DNA of 40,511 nucleotides, from NCBI GenBank assembly GCA_964526475.1, contig CAZGKF010000035.1:1-40511 (forward strand), given 5' to 3'. This stretch comes from CAYVTV01 sp964526475 (GTDB lineage: Bacteria; Bacteroidota; Bacteroidia; Bacteroidales; GCA-2748055). Of this stretch, positions 8,774 through 17,576 are shown piece by piece; the stretch's first letter is position 1, and every line of letters begins with the position of its first letter. The notes below the pieces were generated by a model. That model had not been told where the DNA came from. It made no database searches and worked only from the letters and a program-made list of their open reading frames with translations. The position numbers and the translations under genes were made by a program.

Positions 8774-11700
8774 TCAGATAAAGGATTGCAAATTTTGTAA
8801 CGACAGTATCTCTTCATGTGATTCTGTTAGTTTATTAATAAATGGGTCAGCAAATTCGTTTTCATAATCAAATAAAAGTTCCCTCAAATTATTTTCTTTA
8901 ATACGCATAACCACTAAATCTTCATTATTATCAACAAAAACATTCTCTCCTAAAGCCTTTTTAATTTCTGATATAAACAAGATTTCATCCTCCTTAACAA
9001 CAATCGTCTTATCTTTTTCATTATGAAAAAAGATTTCTCCCTTGCACAAAAATATCATCTCATCTTTACCAAACATTTCTGAAATCTCCCTTTTAGAAAA
9101 AGATGATAAACATGACAATTCGAAATTTTCAGCTAATACCGGTAATAATGTACGATTTAAAAATGAAAAAGTTATGGAATTTTTTAAGTAATAAATTTTT
9201 TGCCATTCGATTCTTTCTACAGAATGATTAATTTCCCTGAATGATAATTTTATATTATAATCATCTGACAGTTTACTGATACGTTTTTCCAACTCAGGCA
9301 GGAGTTCAGGCTTACGGTTTTTTATAATAAAAAAGGCAGCTTCTTTTATCGCGGGGAAAGGGTGAAAAGCTTGTGCAATAACATCGTTTGTAAACGGGTA
9401 TTCATTTAATTCATTAAGTTCATTGAGGGCAGAGATCCTTGCATAGTACCCGATCTGATACTTACTGCTGTTTATGATCGAAAGGAGGACTTCAGGAACT
9501 TTTTGTATTTCAACAGGGTATTCTGCCTGAAGATTATTAATCTTTTCCTGGTCAGAGCTGTCCTCAAAAAGAGGGAATAAGAAAGGATTTATTGTATCAT
9601 CAATAAAGAGATCCAGTAGTTCTATTGCAAAACCAATACCTTCTGTTGTTCCACTCTCATAATTTTGCCTGATATGGTAGATTGACTGGGGATCATATGC
9701 AATAGAAAGGAAATTGAAAATCAGATCAATATTATCTTTGAATTCTTCTTCCATTGCATTTCTAACTTCAGACGCCGGTAAATAAGTTCTTAAGCTCACG
9801 ACTAATGCAAAATTCCTCGCTGCAATTTCAACAATTTTGCGCAGGGAACTGATATACTTGTTCATTTCTTTTCCGGAAGGGCGGTAAGCTGTTTCTATAA
9901 GGCCTGTTAAAGCTTCATTTATGACCGCTTTATTTGAATGATCGAGTTTATTGAATAAAAAGGATATTTTTTCAGGTGAATTAATCCTGGCAATAGTTTC
10001 AGTAATCCTACGAAGACCTTTATCAGTAAAATCTATTCTCAGAAATGCATTTTCAAGGGCATCAAGAGCATGTTTTCCCGCTTTTGTGAGTGCATGAAAG
10101 GCAACCGGATATAAATATTCGTCTTCCAGCATTTCAGCAAGATAATGCATCAAATCTTTATTAGCGGTGAACCCTGCCGCGCGGATAGCACTTGCTCTCA
10201 CTTCAGGGTCATAGTCCCTGAATAAAGGAATTAGACGTGTATGAAGTTTCCTGTCATCAGATACGGAAATCATAAATATCGCTTTCTTCCTCAGTACAGC
10301 GTCAGGGGAGTTTATGAGTACCCGTATATCTGTTGCAGGATTTTCGCTGTTGAAATGATTTATTCCGTAAACAGAGGGAATAAGGTCTTTTTGACTTGCA
10401 TCTAAGGATTGTTCAAGTTCTTCTTTTGTGATCCCAAGTCGTTTAATCAGTGTTATTGTCTCAGTTTTGATATCATTTTTATCATTATTTAAAAGAGATG
10501 GGATTTTTTCCGTAAAAAAACCATTCCATAACTGAGGAAGTAACCTGAGCGAATAAAAAAGTTTTTTTCCTTGTAAAGCATACTTATCGGGAGTCCCGGA
10601 TGAAAGAACCTCATGTTCCTTTCCGGATTCCCTGAATCTTTTTAATGCTTCGTATAAAGATCCTCTGTATGCTTTGTAAAGCAATGCACCTGATAATAAC
10701 CAGCAAAAAAGGACAAAAACAAGTACAATGGAATAATGCAGAAGATTTATTGCAGTAATAAGTCCTAATCCGGCCAGAAAAAGACCTGAGAAGAATGCTG
10801 CAACCTCATTAATAGTTCCGTCAATTTGTGCCTGCACATCATACTTTATTTCAGGTTCCAGCGACTGATAGAGTATTTTGGAGGATGGAACTTCTATGGA
10901 ATCTTTAAGAGACTTGACGAATAGTTTGCTCATTGCCAGTAATAGAAAAAACAGTGTAAAACCGGCGGTTCCAATTGAGTATCCATACAAACCACCAACA
11001 AATAAAGCAATAATTGTGAAAATTCCAATCAATACAGGGGTAAGCATTAGAGCAAGCCGCAAGCCATACATTTTCATTATCTTCCCATAGAGAAAAGTCT
11101 TTACAATAACTGTAAAGACTGTAAGTGTTCCCATAAAAGCCCCAAGAAATGAAGCAAGATTTCCGGGTTCAGGATAATTTTCCTGCGCTACTGTAATAAA
11201 GGAGTAATGGACAAAAAACGCAGTTATAACTGAGAAAATTACAAAAAGAGTTATGAGAAGAGTGTATCTTGAAGAGAAAAGCTTAAAGAAACCTGTTTCG
11301 TTAGTTTTTAGCTCTTTTTTTTGCTTAGATTTTTCAGTAAAATCGGCTTTTCTGCTTATAAAAAGCTGGATCAGCAAAGCGATAAAAATGCTTGTTGAGC
11401 AGATCAGAAGCGTATCACGAATAGCAAATTTTAAGCTCATTAAGACCGGAATGGCATAAGAACTCATAATAATTCCCACGATCTGCCCTGTATCAATTAT
11501 CCCGAATAATCTTTTCCCCTGTCTGAGGGTGAAAATTCTGCTTACATTGCCCCAGAAACCGAGGAAGCTGATAATAGTGAGAGGTCCCATTAACACAAAA
11601 ATAGTGAAGATGAGAACTTTAGAATAGCTTAAGGTGAAACCAAGACGTAATAAAAAAGTTATAATAGCAACGAGGGAAAGATTTATTATAGCAAATACAG

Positions 11701-11941
11701 AAAATTTCAAACTTCTTTGCAAACGGGTATAAAAAGATGTGATAACAATTCCGGCAAGCCCTGAAATAACAAATGCACGTGGAATTAAGGATGCGTCAAA
11801 CGCTTCCAAAAATAAAGAGTGAGCACCAATATCAAAAGCACCGGCAAAAATACCAAGAAAAACAGACTGTAATAGAAGTAGTGAAACAACAGTTTGTTCA
11901 TCTTTCTCTATATTCAGTAACCGGGTTAGTTTTGCATACAT
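8774..11941 (-). CDS. Npt/ADP-ATP-carrier-like membrane protein with HEAT repeats and cyclic-nucleotide-binding-like domain
   Basis: 1,055 residues. Residues ~15-440 contain about twelve hydrophobic helices in an MFS-type layout resembling the Npt1/Npt2 nucleotide (ADP/ATP) carrier group (start YAKLTRLLNIEKDEQ; FGIIDTGQIVGIIMSS). Residues ~500-900 are helical HEAT-like repeats (IPLFRDYDPEVRASAIRAAG, AVFRKK-type helices, AFHPFPAIKEAAFFII). The last ~130 residues (LPVLAENFELSCLSSF ... GDEMIFLCKGEIFF ... DEILFISEI) resemble a degenerate cyclic-nucleotide-binding fold. Similar fusions exist in Bacteroidota but their substrate is not known to me; eukaryotic-parasite nucleotide transport should not be assumed. 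It is the first gene of the operon; the 104-bp gap upstream, to the psd stop, must hold its promoter, but I see no good TAnnTTTG match there. Confidence 0.72.
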   Translation of the reverse strand: MYAKLTRLLNIEKDEQTVVSLLLLQSVFLGIFAGAFDIGAHSLFLEAFDASLIPRAFVISGLAGIVITSFYTRLQRSLKFSVFAIINLSLVAIITFLLRLGFTLSYSKVLIFTIFVLMGPLTIISFLGFWGNVSRIFTLRQGKRLFGIIDTGQIVGIIMSSYAIPVLMSLKFAIRDTLLICSTSIFIALLIQLFISRKADFTEKSKQKKELKTNETGFFKLFSSRYTLLITLFVIFSVITAFFVHYSFITVAQENYPEPGNLASFLGAFMGTLTVFTVIVKTFLYGKIMKMYGLRLALMLTPVLIGIFTIIALFVGGLYGYSIGTAGFTLFFLLLAMSKLFVKSLKDSIEVPSSKILYQSLEPEIKYDVQAQIDGTINEVAAFFSGLFLAGLGLITAINLLHYSIVLVFVLFCWLLSGALLYKAYRGSLYEALKRFRESGKEHEVLSSGTPDKYALQGKKLFYSLRLLPQLWNGFFTEKIPSLLNNDKNDIKTETITLIKRLGITKEELEQSLDASQKDLIPSVYGINHFNSENPATDIRVLINSPDAVLRKKAIFMISVSDDRKLHTRLIPLFRDYDPEVRASAIRAAGFTANKDLMHYLAEMLEDEYLYPVAFHALTKAGKHALDALENAFLRIDFTDKGLRRITETIARINSPEKISFLFNKLDHSNKAVINEALTGLIETAYRPSGKEMNKYISSLRKIVEIAARNFALVVSLRTYLPASEVRNAMEEEFKDNIDLIFNFLSIAYDPQSIYHIRQNYESGTTEGIGFAIELLDLFIDDTINPFLFPLFEDSSDQEKINNLQAEYPVEIQKVPEVLLSIINSSKYQIGYYARISALNELNELNEYPFTNDVIAQAFHPFPAIKEAAFFIIKNRKPELLPELEKRISKLSDDYNIKLSFREINHSVERIEWQKIYYLKNSITFSFLNRTLLPVLAENFELSCLSSFSKREISEMFGKDEMIFLCKGEIFFHNEKDKTIVVKEDEILFISEIKKALGENVFVDNNEDLVVMRIKENNLRELLFDYENEFADPFINKLTESHEEILSLQNLQSFI

Positions 11942-12045
11942 TAAAGCTTGAATTCTGTAAAAATATGCACAAGATAAAAAAAACGATCATGTTTTGTTAA
12001 AAATATCGGGGAAATAAAATGAAAAATGAAAAAAACCATTTCTTT

Positions 12046-12708
12046 TTACTCCAAAACTGCGAGTATGGTTGAGCAGCCGGTTACTTTTTGTCCGGGTACC
12101 ACTTTAATTTCAGTTCCTTGTGGGAGAAAGATATCCACCCTTGAGCCGAATTTAATAAAACCCATTTCTTCACCGGATTTCACCATGACTCCTTCTTTTG
12201 CATAGCTTACTACCCTTCTGGCAACGAATCCTGCAATTTGCCGGGTCAATATTTCCTGCTTACCATCATCACTTATAACAATGCTTGTCCTTTCATTAAG
12301 CTCCGATGATTTGGGATGACGTGCAATGAGATATTTGCCCGGATGATATTTGTAGTAATTAATTTTCCCTGAGACAGGGTACCAGTTTATATGAACATTC
12401 CATACCGACATAAATATTGAGATCTGCAATCGCATATCCCTGAAATATTCAGGTTCAAATACATTGTCTATTGCTACGATGGTGCCATCGGCAGGAGCAT
12501 ACACATTAGCTTTGGAGTGATCGGTCTTTCTTATTGGTTTCCTGAAAAATCTGAGAAGGAATAAAAGGAAGAGCAATGATGACAAAAGAATAAAAACAAT
12601 TATTGAAAACGCAAGGGGTGTAAACAGGATGATTATTGTATTTAGAACCGTCAGAATTGCTAAAACAGTAATTATTATTTTATTACCTTCTTTATGGATT
12701 GCTATCAT
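12046..12708 (-). CDS. psd: Phosphatidylserine decarboxylase proenzyme
   Basis: 220 residues, the length of the short (archaeal-type/type II-like) phosphatidylserine decarboxylases common in Bacteroidota. It converts phosphatidylserine to phosphatidylethanolamine at the inner membrane. Two membrane helices lie in residues ~10-55. Family motifs are APADG (71-75), the WNVHINWYPVSG region (103-114) with the histidine, and F-G-S at 187-189, the self-cleavage site where Ser189 becomes the pyruvoyl cofactor of the small subunit. The ATG overlaps the end of cdsA by 4 bp, placing two successive steps of phospholipid synthesis in one unit; the serine transferase pssA that links them is not in the window. 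Confidence 0.95.
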   Translation of the reverse strand: MIAIHKEGNKIIITVLAILTVLNTIIILFTPLAFSIIVFILLSSLLFLLFLLRFFRKPIRKTDHSKANVYAPADGTIVAIDNVFEPEYFRDMRLQISIFMSVWNVHINWYPVSGKINYYKYHPGKYLIARHPKSSELNERTSIVISDDGKQEILTRQIAGFVARRVVSYAKEGVMVKSGEEMGFIKFGSRVDIFLPQGTEIKVVPGQKVTGCSTILAVLE

Positions 12709-13529
12709 AGTAAATTAGTAAATAGATAAACAAAGATAAAAACAAATGGAATTACAAACAAAAACGAATCAAAACGATCAAGGATGCCACCATGGCCAGG
12801 TAACCAGTTCCCTGAATCCTTAACTCCTGCTTTTCGTTTCATGGAAGATTCGAAAAAGTCACCGGTTGTTCCAGTGATTACAATTATCATGGAAATTACA
12901 ATCCATTGAATGGTGGTATATTCCTTGTTGAAATGCGAAATTATCAGGGCAGTCAGTATAGCAAATATACTACCCCCGATAAACCCTTCCCATGTTTTTT
13001 TTGGTGAAAGGGAAGGGAACATTTTATGTTTCCCAATCGCAACTCCCGTGAGGTAAGCAAAACTATCGTAACACCAAAGAATAGCCAGGATGGAGATAAT
13101 CAAGGCCGGCTGATAACTGTTGTTTTTACTTTGAGAAGCAAGAAAAGGGAGAATGCAGAGAGGAAGAATAATATAGAATATAGCCGTAAGAAGAATGCCT
13201 GTGTTTTTTTTAACGGATTTTTCTTTTACGAGAAAGAAAAAAACTATCAAGGAGAATATAATCAAAACAGGTATAATCAAAATGGATAAATGAATATAGC
13301 CCATTGATACAGCATAGGAAGCTGCGAGAAACAATATACCTGTCAAAACAGAAATTTTTTTCAGAACAGATATATCTGATAGGCCTTTAAGATAAAAGAA
13401 CTCAAACAGTGCAGCTATCATTATCAGGGTGCTGATCGCGAAGAGAGAATAAAAACTCCACCACACTGCCGAGAGCATTATTATAGCAAAAACGGCTCCT
13501 GTAAGAGTCCTAATAGCAAGTATTTTCAA
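12705..13529 (-). CDS. cdsA: Phosphatidate cytidylyltransferase (CDP-diglyceride synthase)
   Basis: 274 residues, typical length. The enzyme makes CDP-diacylglycerol from phosphatidic acid and CTP in the inner membrane, the branch point for all phospholipids. About eight hydrophobic helices are visible. The C-terminal signature is complete: S-x-M-K-R at SSMKRKAGVKDSG and PGHGGILDRFDS. Its ATG overlaps the stop of the upstream DUF2007 gene by 4 bp and its own stop overlaps the start of psd by 4 bp, so the three are translationally coupled. Confidence 0.96.
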   Translation of the reverse strand: MKILAIRTLTGAVFAIIMLSAVWWSFYSLFAISTLIMIAALFEFFYLKGLSDISVLKKISVLTGILFLAASYAVSMGYIHLSILIIPVLIIFSLIVFFFLVKEKSVKKNTGILLTAIFYIILPLCILPFLASQSKNNSYQPALIISILAILWCYDSFAYLTGVAIGKHKMFPSLSPKKTWEGFIGGSIFAILTALIISHFNKEYTTIQWIVISMIIVITGTTGDFFESSMKRKAGVKDSGNWLPGHGGILDRFDSFLFVIPFVFIFVYLFTNLL

Positions 13530-13732
13530 GACTTCTCAAATTTCTCTATGATGACTTTTGCTTTCAAAAAATCCGTGCTCATAACATAGATTTCAATATC
13601 TCCGAAAAGATAGGAAGAATCCATTTTATTTATCAGAAAACAGGGGATTTCATTATCTTGAAGTATCTGCTTTAAAAGGTTTGCCTGAAAAAGCTGATTT
13701 GTTGTATAAGCAAGAATTTTATCATTTTCCAT
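13526..13732 (-). CDS. DUF2007-family small protein
   Basis: 68 residues. The pattern LAYTTNQLFQANLLKQILQD then I-P-C-F-L-I-N, YLFGDIEIYV and F-x-K-A-K-x-I-I-E matches the small DUF2007 family (annotated as putative signal-transducing proteins), where one compact alpha-beta domain makes up the whole protein. It sits between ftsH (19 bp upstream) and cdsA (4 bp overlap), a position I associate with this cluster in Bacteroidota. Its biochemical role is unknown. A short ORF, but frame, overlap and family match make it a real gene. Confidence 0.8.
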   Translation of the reverse strand: MENDKILAYTTNQLFQANLLKQILQDNEIPCFLINKMDSSYLFGDIEIYVMSTDFLKAKVIIEKFEKS

Positions 13733-13751
13733 TTACACACTCTTATACTGG

Positions 13752-15878
13752 TTATTCAGGACCCTGTTTTTTTTCTTTTGTAACTGAAGCTGTTTTTTCT
13801 TTGGCAGTTTTCTTTTGTTTACTATTTTTTATATCAGCAGGATTCTGATTTGATGTTTTTTCCAGCGTTTCACCCTTATTAATGTTTGTTTCAGGCAGAT
13901 GTCTTATATCCTCAGGTTTTTTACCTTTTCGCGGACCAAATATAGCTTCAATATCCTCACTAAAAATGACTTCTTTATCAAGCAGTAATTTTGCCAGTTT
14001 TTTAAGTCCGGCGAGATTTTGATTTAGTATTTTCTTTGCGCGGATATATTCAGTTTCTATAAATCTTTTAACCTCGTTATCTATCAGTTCTGATGTTTTT
14101 TCACTATAAGGTTTATTAAACGAGAACTCTGTCTGACCAGTAGAGTCATAGAAGCTCAGATTACCAATAGCCTTGCTCATTCCAAAAAAGGTAGTCATGG
14201 CATAGACGGTTTTGGTAACACGTTCAAGATCGTTCAATGCGCCTGTAGATATCTTGTTGAATATTAATTCTTCAGCTGCTCGTCCTCCGAGTGTTGCACA
14301 AAGTTCATCGAGCATTTGTTCGGTTGTTGTTATCTGTCTTTCTTCCGGGAGGTACCATGCAGCACCAAGGGATCTGCCCCTTGGAATAATTGTAACCTTA
14401 AGAAGAGGATTGGCATATTCAAGCAACCAGCTGAGGGTTGCGTGCCCTGCTTCATGGAATGCGATGGTCTTTTTTTCTTCCTGTGAGATGATCTTGTTTT
14501 TCTTTTCAAGACCGCCAATTATCCTGTCAACCGCATCGAGGAAGTCATCCTTTTGAACAGATTTCTTTCCTTTTCGTGCGGCAATAAGTGCTGCCTCGTT
14601 GCAAACATTTGCTATATCAGCTCCCGAAAATCCGGGAGTTTGCCGTGCGAGGAATTTAACATCAACATTTTTATCAAGTTTCAGAATTTTAATATGAACC
14701 TTGAAAATTTCCTCCCTGCCATTCAGATCAGGCAGTTCAACATGGATCTGCCGGTCGAATCGGCCTGCACGCAGTAATGCACGATCGAGAATATCAGCAC
14801 GGTTTGTGGCTGCCAGGATAATAACTCCGCTATTTGTGCTAAAACCATCCATTTCAGTGAGAAGTTGATTAAGTGTATTTTCCCTCTCGTCATTAGATCC
14901 GAAATTTGGATTTTTTCCTCTGGCACGCCCAACAGCATCAATTTCATCGATAAAGACAATGCAGGGAGCTTTTTCTTTCGCCTGGCGGAAAAGATCTCTT
15001 ACCCTTGAGGCTCCAACACCTACAAACATTTCAACAAAATCGGATCCTGAAATGGAAAAAAACGGAACATGGGCTTCCCCGGCAACAGCTTTAGCGAGCA
15101 AGGTTTTGCCTGTTCCGGGAGGTCCAACTAAAAGAGCTCCTTTTGGTATTTTCCCTCCCAGGTCGGTATATTTTTTTGGATTTTTAAGAAAGTCAACTAT
15201 TTCCCTGACTTCTGTTTTTGCTTCTTCCAAACCAGCAACGTCCTTGAAATCAACTTTTACTGAAGTATCTTTGTCGAAAATCTGTGCTTTTGATTTACCA
15301 ACATTAAAAATATTACCGCCTGCTCCACCTGCTCCTCCACTCATTCTTTTAAAAATGAATAACCATATGAACACAAGAAGCAGGATAGGGATTACCCAGC
15401 TCAAAATTACCCCAAAATAATCATTCCGTGTTTCTGTTGTAAAAACAGGTCTTTTGTCCTCCGGAAGATCTTCAAAAATTTCATTGATGAGTTCAACAAA
15501 TTTATCCTGGGAGATAATGGTAAAATAAAATGAAGGTGATTCCTGGCTGAAAGAAGAAAAACCTCTTCTTGGCTCTTCGGTAATGCTTACATTCTCATCG
15601 GAGTCTTTATTTACATATATTTCAACTCGTTCCTTGTTTACAACAACTATTTTTGAAACCTCGTTGTTCTTTAACATCCGGGAAAACCTGTTCCAATCGA
15701 TCTCTTTTGCACTTTCCCCGAAATTGATAAATTGAAGGCCAATAAAAATTGCAGCAACAATTAAATAAATCCAGTAACCACTGAATTTAGGTTTATTCCC
15801 CTGGTTTTTATTAATACTGTTGTTATCTTTTTGAGGATTGTTCCCGCTAACATCATTTTCCTTATCGTTCCTTTCCAT
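13752..15878 (-). CDS. ftsH: ATP-dependent zinc metalloprotease FtsH
   Basis: 708 residues. A membrane-anchored AAA+ protease that pulls misfolded or regulated membrane proteins into its chamber. Visible parts: membrane helix ~35-52, periplasmic domain ~60-155, helix ~156-176, Gly-rich linker, Walker A GPPGTGKT (252-259), pore motif FVGVGASRVR (285-294), Walker B CIVFIDEIDA, arginine finger region GRFDRQ, and zinc site HEAGH (475-479). The last ~70 residues are Lys/Asn/Thr-rich and low-complexity, as in many Bacteroidota FtsH proteins. It lies 15 bp after rsfS and 19 bp before the DUF2007 gene. Everything expected is present; no defect seen. Confidence 0.98.
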   Translation of the reverse strand: MERNDKENDVSGNNPQKDNNSINKNQGNKPKFSGYWIYLIVAAIFIGLQFINFGESAKEIDWNRFSRMLKNNEVSKIVVVNKERVEIYVNKDSDENVSITEEPRRGFSSFSQESPSFYFTIISQDKFVELINEIFEDLPEDKRPVFTTETRNDYFGVILSWVIPILLLVFIWLFIFKRMSGGAGGAGGNIFNVGKSKAQIFDKDTSVKVDFKDVAGLEEAKTEVREIVDFLKNPKKYTDLGGKIPKGALLVGPPGTGKTLLAKAVAGEAHVPFFSISGSDFVEMFVGVGASRVRDLFRQAKEKAPCIVFIDEIDAVGRARGKNPNFGSNDERENTLNQLLTEMDGFSTNSGVIILAATNRADILDRALLRAGRFDRQIHVELPDLNGREEIFKVHIKILKLDKNVDVKFLARQTPGFSGADIANVCNEAALIAARKGKKSVQKDDFLDAVDRIIGGLEKKNKIISQEEKKTIAFHEAGHATLSWLLEYANPLLKVTIIPRGRSLGAAWYLPEERQITTTEQMLDELCATLGGRAAEELIFNKISTGALNDLERVTKTVYAMTTFFGMSKAIGNLSFYDSTGQTEFSFNKPYSEKTSELIDNEVKRFIETEYIRAKKILNQNLAGLKKLAKLLLDKEVIFSEDIEAIFGPRKGKKPEDIRHLPETNINKGETLEKTSNQNPADIKNSKQKKTAKEKTASVTKEKKQGPE

Positions 15879-15893
15879 TATATAGGTATTTGC

Positions 15894-16268
15894 TTAATAA
15901 TTAACTTCGTATTTTGTTGTTACCCCATCAGCCCATAAATCTTCCAGTCTGTAAAAGTTACGGAATTCAGGCTGAAAAATATGAATAACTATGCTATAAT
16001 AATCCAACAGGATCCAATGTGCATTCTGGTCTCCTTCTATATGTCCTGACCTGATGCCAGGATTTTCTTTAACATTTTCTATTATGGAGTCGGCTATTGC
16101 ATTAACCTGTGTTTTTGAATCACCGTGACATATAACAAAATAATCGCATACTGAACTGCCGGTTTTCTTCAAATCAATACTTACAATTTCCTTGCCTTTT
16201 TTTTCTTTAATGCTTTCAATAATGATCTCAAGCAATTTAACTTCAGAAATCTCTTTCTTCTTTCTCAT
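15894..16268 (-). CDS. rsfS: Ribosome silencing factor
   Basis: 124 residues, standard size. RsfS binds ribosomal protein L14 on the large subunit and blocks subunit joining, lowering translation under starvation. Family features: VSIDLKKTGSSVCDYFVICHG, V-N-A-I-A-D-S-I near the middle, and the C-terminal HWILLDYYSIVIHIF with F-R-x-F-Y-x-L-E-D-L-W. It is the first gene of the rsfS-ftsH-DUF2007-cdsA-psd operon, with a TAnnTTTG element 28 bp upstream of its ATG. Confidence 0.96.
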   Translation of the reverse strand: MRKKKEISEVKLLEIIIESIKEKKGKEIVSIDLKKTGSSVCDYFVICHGDSKTQVNAIADSIIENVKENPGIRSGHIEGDQNAHWILLDYYSIVIHIFQPEFRNFYRLEDLWADGVTTKYEVNY

Positions 16269-16295
16269 TAAATATTAAAACAATTTTATTCAATA

Positions 16296-16303
16296 CAAAG
16301 TTA
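16296..16303 (-). promoter_or_regulatory. Probable -7 element of the rsfS-ftsH operon
   Basis: On the minus strand this is TAACTTTG, an exact match to the Bacteroidota -7 consensus TAnnTTTG, placed 28 bp before the rsfS start. The -33 TTTG is not evident at the usual spacing, so this is a half match. It lies in the 168-bp divergent gap between rsfS and birA. Confidence 0.5.
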
Positions 16304-16436
16304 GCTATTTTTAATGTAGGTTTTACTTTTCTTTCTCCAGCCGTTAAATATATGATTTAATCATTTCATAATTTCTGAAAATTTACTTATATTTAATGAA
16401 TTTGAAAGAACTTTTTAATAATTCAGTTTGTCTGTC

Positions 16437-17171
16437 ATGCACAATTTTACAATTATCCGGCTTGAAAAAACAGATTCTACAAATTCACATTTGTCTGCCC
16501 TTTTGTCAGAGAAAGCTGTTTCGCAAGATTCTGTAGTTATGGCGAAATATCAGAAATCCGGAAAGGGACAGGGTAATAACAAATGGGAGGGAGAAAAAGG
16601 AGCCAATCTTTTGTGCAGCATACTGATAAAACCTGATTATGTGAAGGCACAGGATCAGTTTCGTTTATCCAAGATCATTTCTCTGGCGCTGATCGACACT
16701 TTGCATGATCTGAACCTGAAGGGACTTATCAAATGGCCAAACGATATCATAGTAAACGGCAAAAAAATTGCAGGTATCCTTATTGAGAATTCCCTTTTAA
16801 ATGACTCCATTCTCACAAGTATTATCGGGGTAGGGTTGAATATAAATCAAAAATCTTTTCCTTCTTTTCCTGTCACAGCGACATCTGTGCTGATTGAAAA
16901 AAAAAATAAACAGGATATTGACAAAGTATTGAACCTGCTGCTGGATAAGTTTGATTATTGGCGGGAGAAACTTAAAGATAGTGCAGTTGATGAAATTGAT
17001 ATTGAATACCTTGAGAATCTTTATGGTCTTAATAAAGTTTTAACTTTTCGCAAAGGGAATAAAGAATTCAAAGCCATGATTGCAGGGGTAGGAGAATCCG
17101 GGAGGTTGTTCCTCAGGCGCGATGATGGAAAGATAATGAAAATATCTTTCAGGGAAGTGGAATTCATCTGA
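16437..17171 (+). CDS. birA: Biotin--[acetyl-CoA-carboxylase] ligase
   Basis: About 245 residues. It activates biotin with ATP and transfers it to the biotin carboxyl carrier protein of acyl-CoA carboxylases. Motifs: TDSTNSHL near the start, the adenylate-binding GKGQGNNKWEG, GANLLCSIL, IKWPNDIIVNGKKIAGILIE, IGVGLNIN, and a C-terminal SH3-like domain (VGESGRLFL). There is no N-terminal winged helix, so this is a class I ligase without repressor function. I chose ATG at 16437; a TTG at 16428 in the same frame would add three residues. Divergent from rsfS and convergent with the SRPBCC gene, with no gap at 17171/17172. Confidence 0.95.
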   Translation: MHNFTIIRLEKTDSTNSHLSALLSEKAVSQDSVVMAKYQKSGKGQGNNKWEGEKGANLLCSILIKPDYVKAQDQFRLSKIISLALIDTLHDLNLKGLIKWPNDIIVNGKKIAGILIENSLLNDSILTSIIGVGLNINQKSFPSFPVTATSVLIEKKNKQDIDKVLNLLLDKFDYWREKLKDSAVDEIDIEYLENLYGLNKVLTFRKGNKEFKAMIAGVGESGRLFLRRDDGKIMKISFREVEFI

Positions 17172-17576
17172 TCAGAAACTGAATTTTTCAGTCTGGTCAA
17201 CTAACTGATCTATAAAGTTTTTCAAGGGAGTTTTCACCATCATCCTCAGTGCAATATTTACTTCCGGATCAATAGTGATTTTTATCCGGGTGTCATCAGT
17301 AGCCAGATTCTTTAATTGTATCCACATAGTAAACTTTATGGGTGTATTTTCATCACTGCAAATTTTTATCAGTTTGTGAGGTTCTCTTTCAATAATTTTC
17401 AGCCCGGCTTTTCCAATTCCCGTAACGTTAAAACTGCAGTTATCTGATGTAGCCTGCCAGCTTTCAATTTTATCGATGGGGATAAGGTTATTGAAGTTAG
17501 TGAAATCAGATAAGAAGGAGAATACCTTTTTATCTGAGTGGTTTATCTTACCTGTCCTGCTTTCAATTTTACTCAT
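17172..17576 (-). CDS. SRPBCC-family (START-like) protein
   Basis: 134 residues from ATG at 17576. The sequence S-D-K-K-V-F-S-F-L-S-D-F at the start, W-Q-A-T, E-R-E-P-H-K-L-I-K, and T-R-I-K-I-T-I-D-P-E with a long C-terminal helix ending in QLVDQTEKF fit the small START/SRPBCC fold that binds hydrophobic ligands. I chose the downstream ATG because the first 13 codons of the longer frame (from 17615) would sit inside pyrE and lack family similarity; the chosen ATG overlaps the pyrE stop by 8 bp, a coupling common in operons. Ligand and role unknown. Confidence 0.8.
   Translation of the reverse strand: MSKIESRTGKINHSDKKVFSFLSDFTNFNNLIPIDKIESWQATSDNCSFNVTGIGKAGLKIIEREPHKLIKICSDENTPIKFTMWIQLKNLATDDTRIKITIDPEVNIALRMMVKTPLKNFIDQLVDQTEKFSF

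Noticed and set aside
1..11941. Classical anti-phage defence island
   Set aside because: STAND proteins occur in defence systems, but here there is no nuclease, toxin or other effector, and the neighbours are envelope proteins; defence is possible but unsupported.
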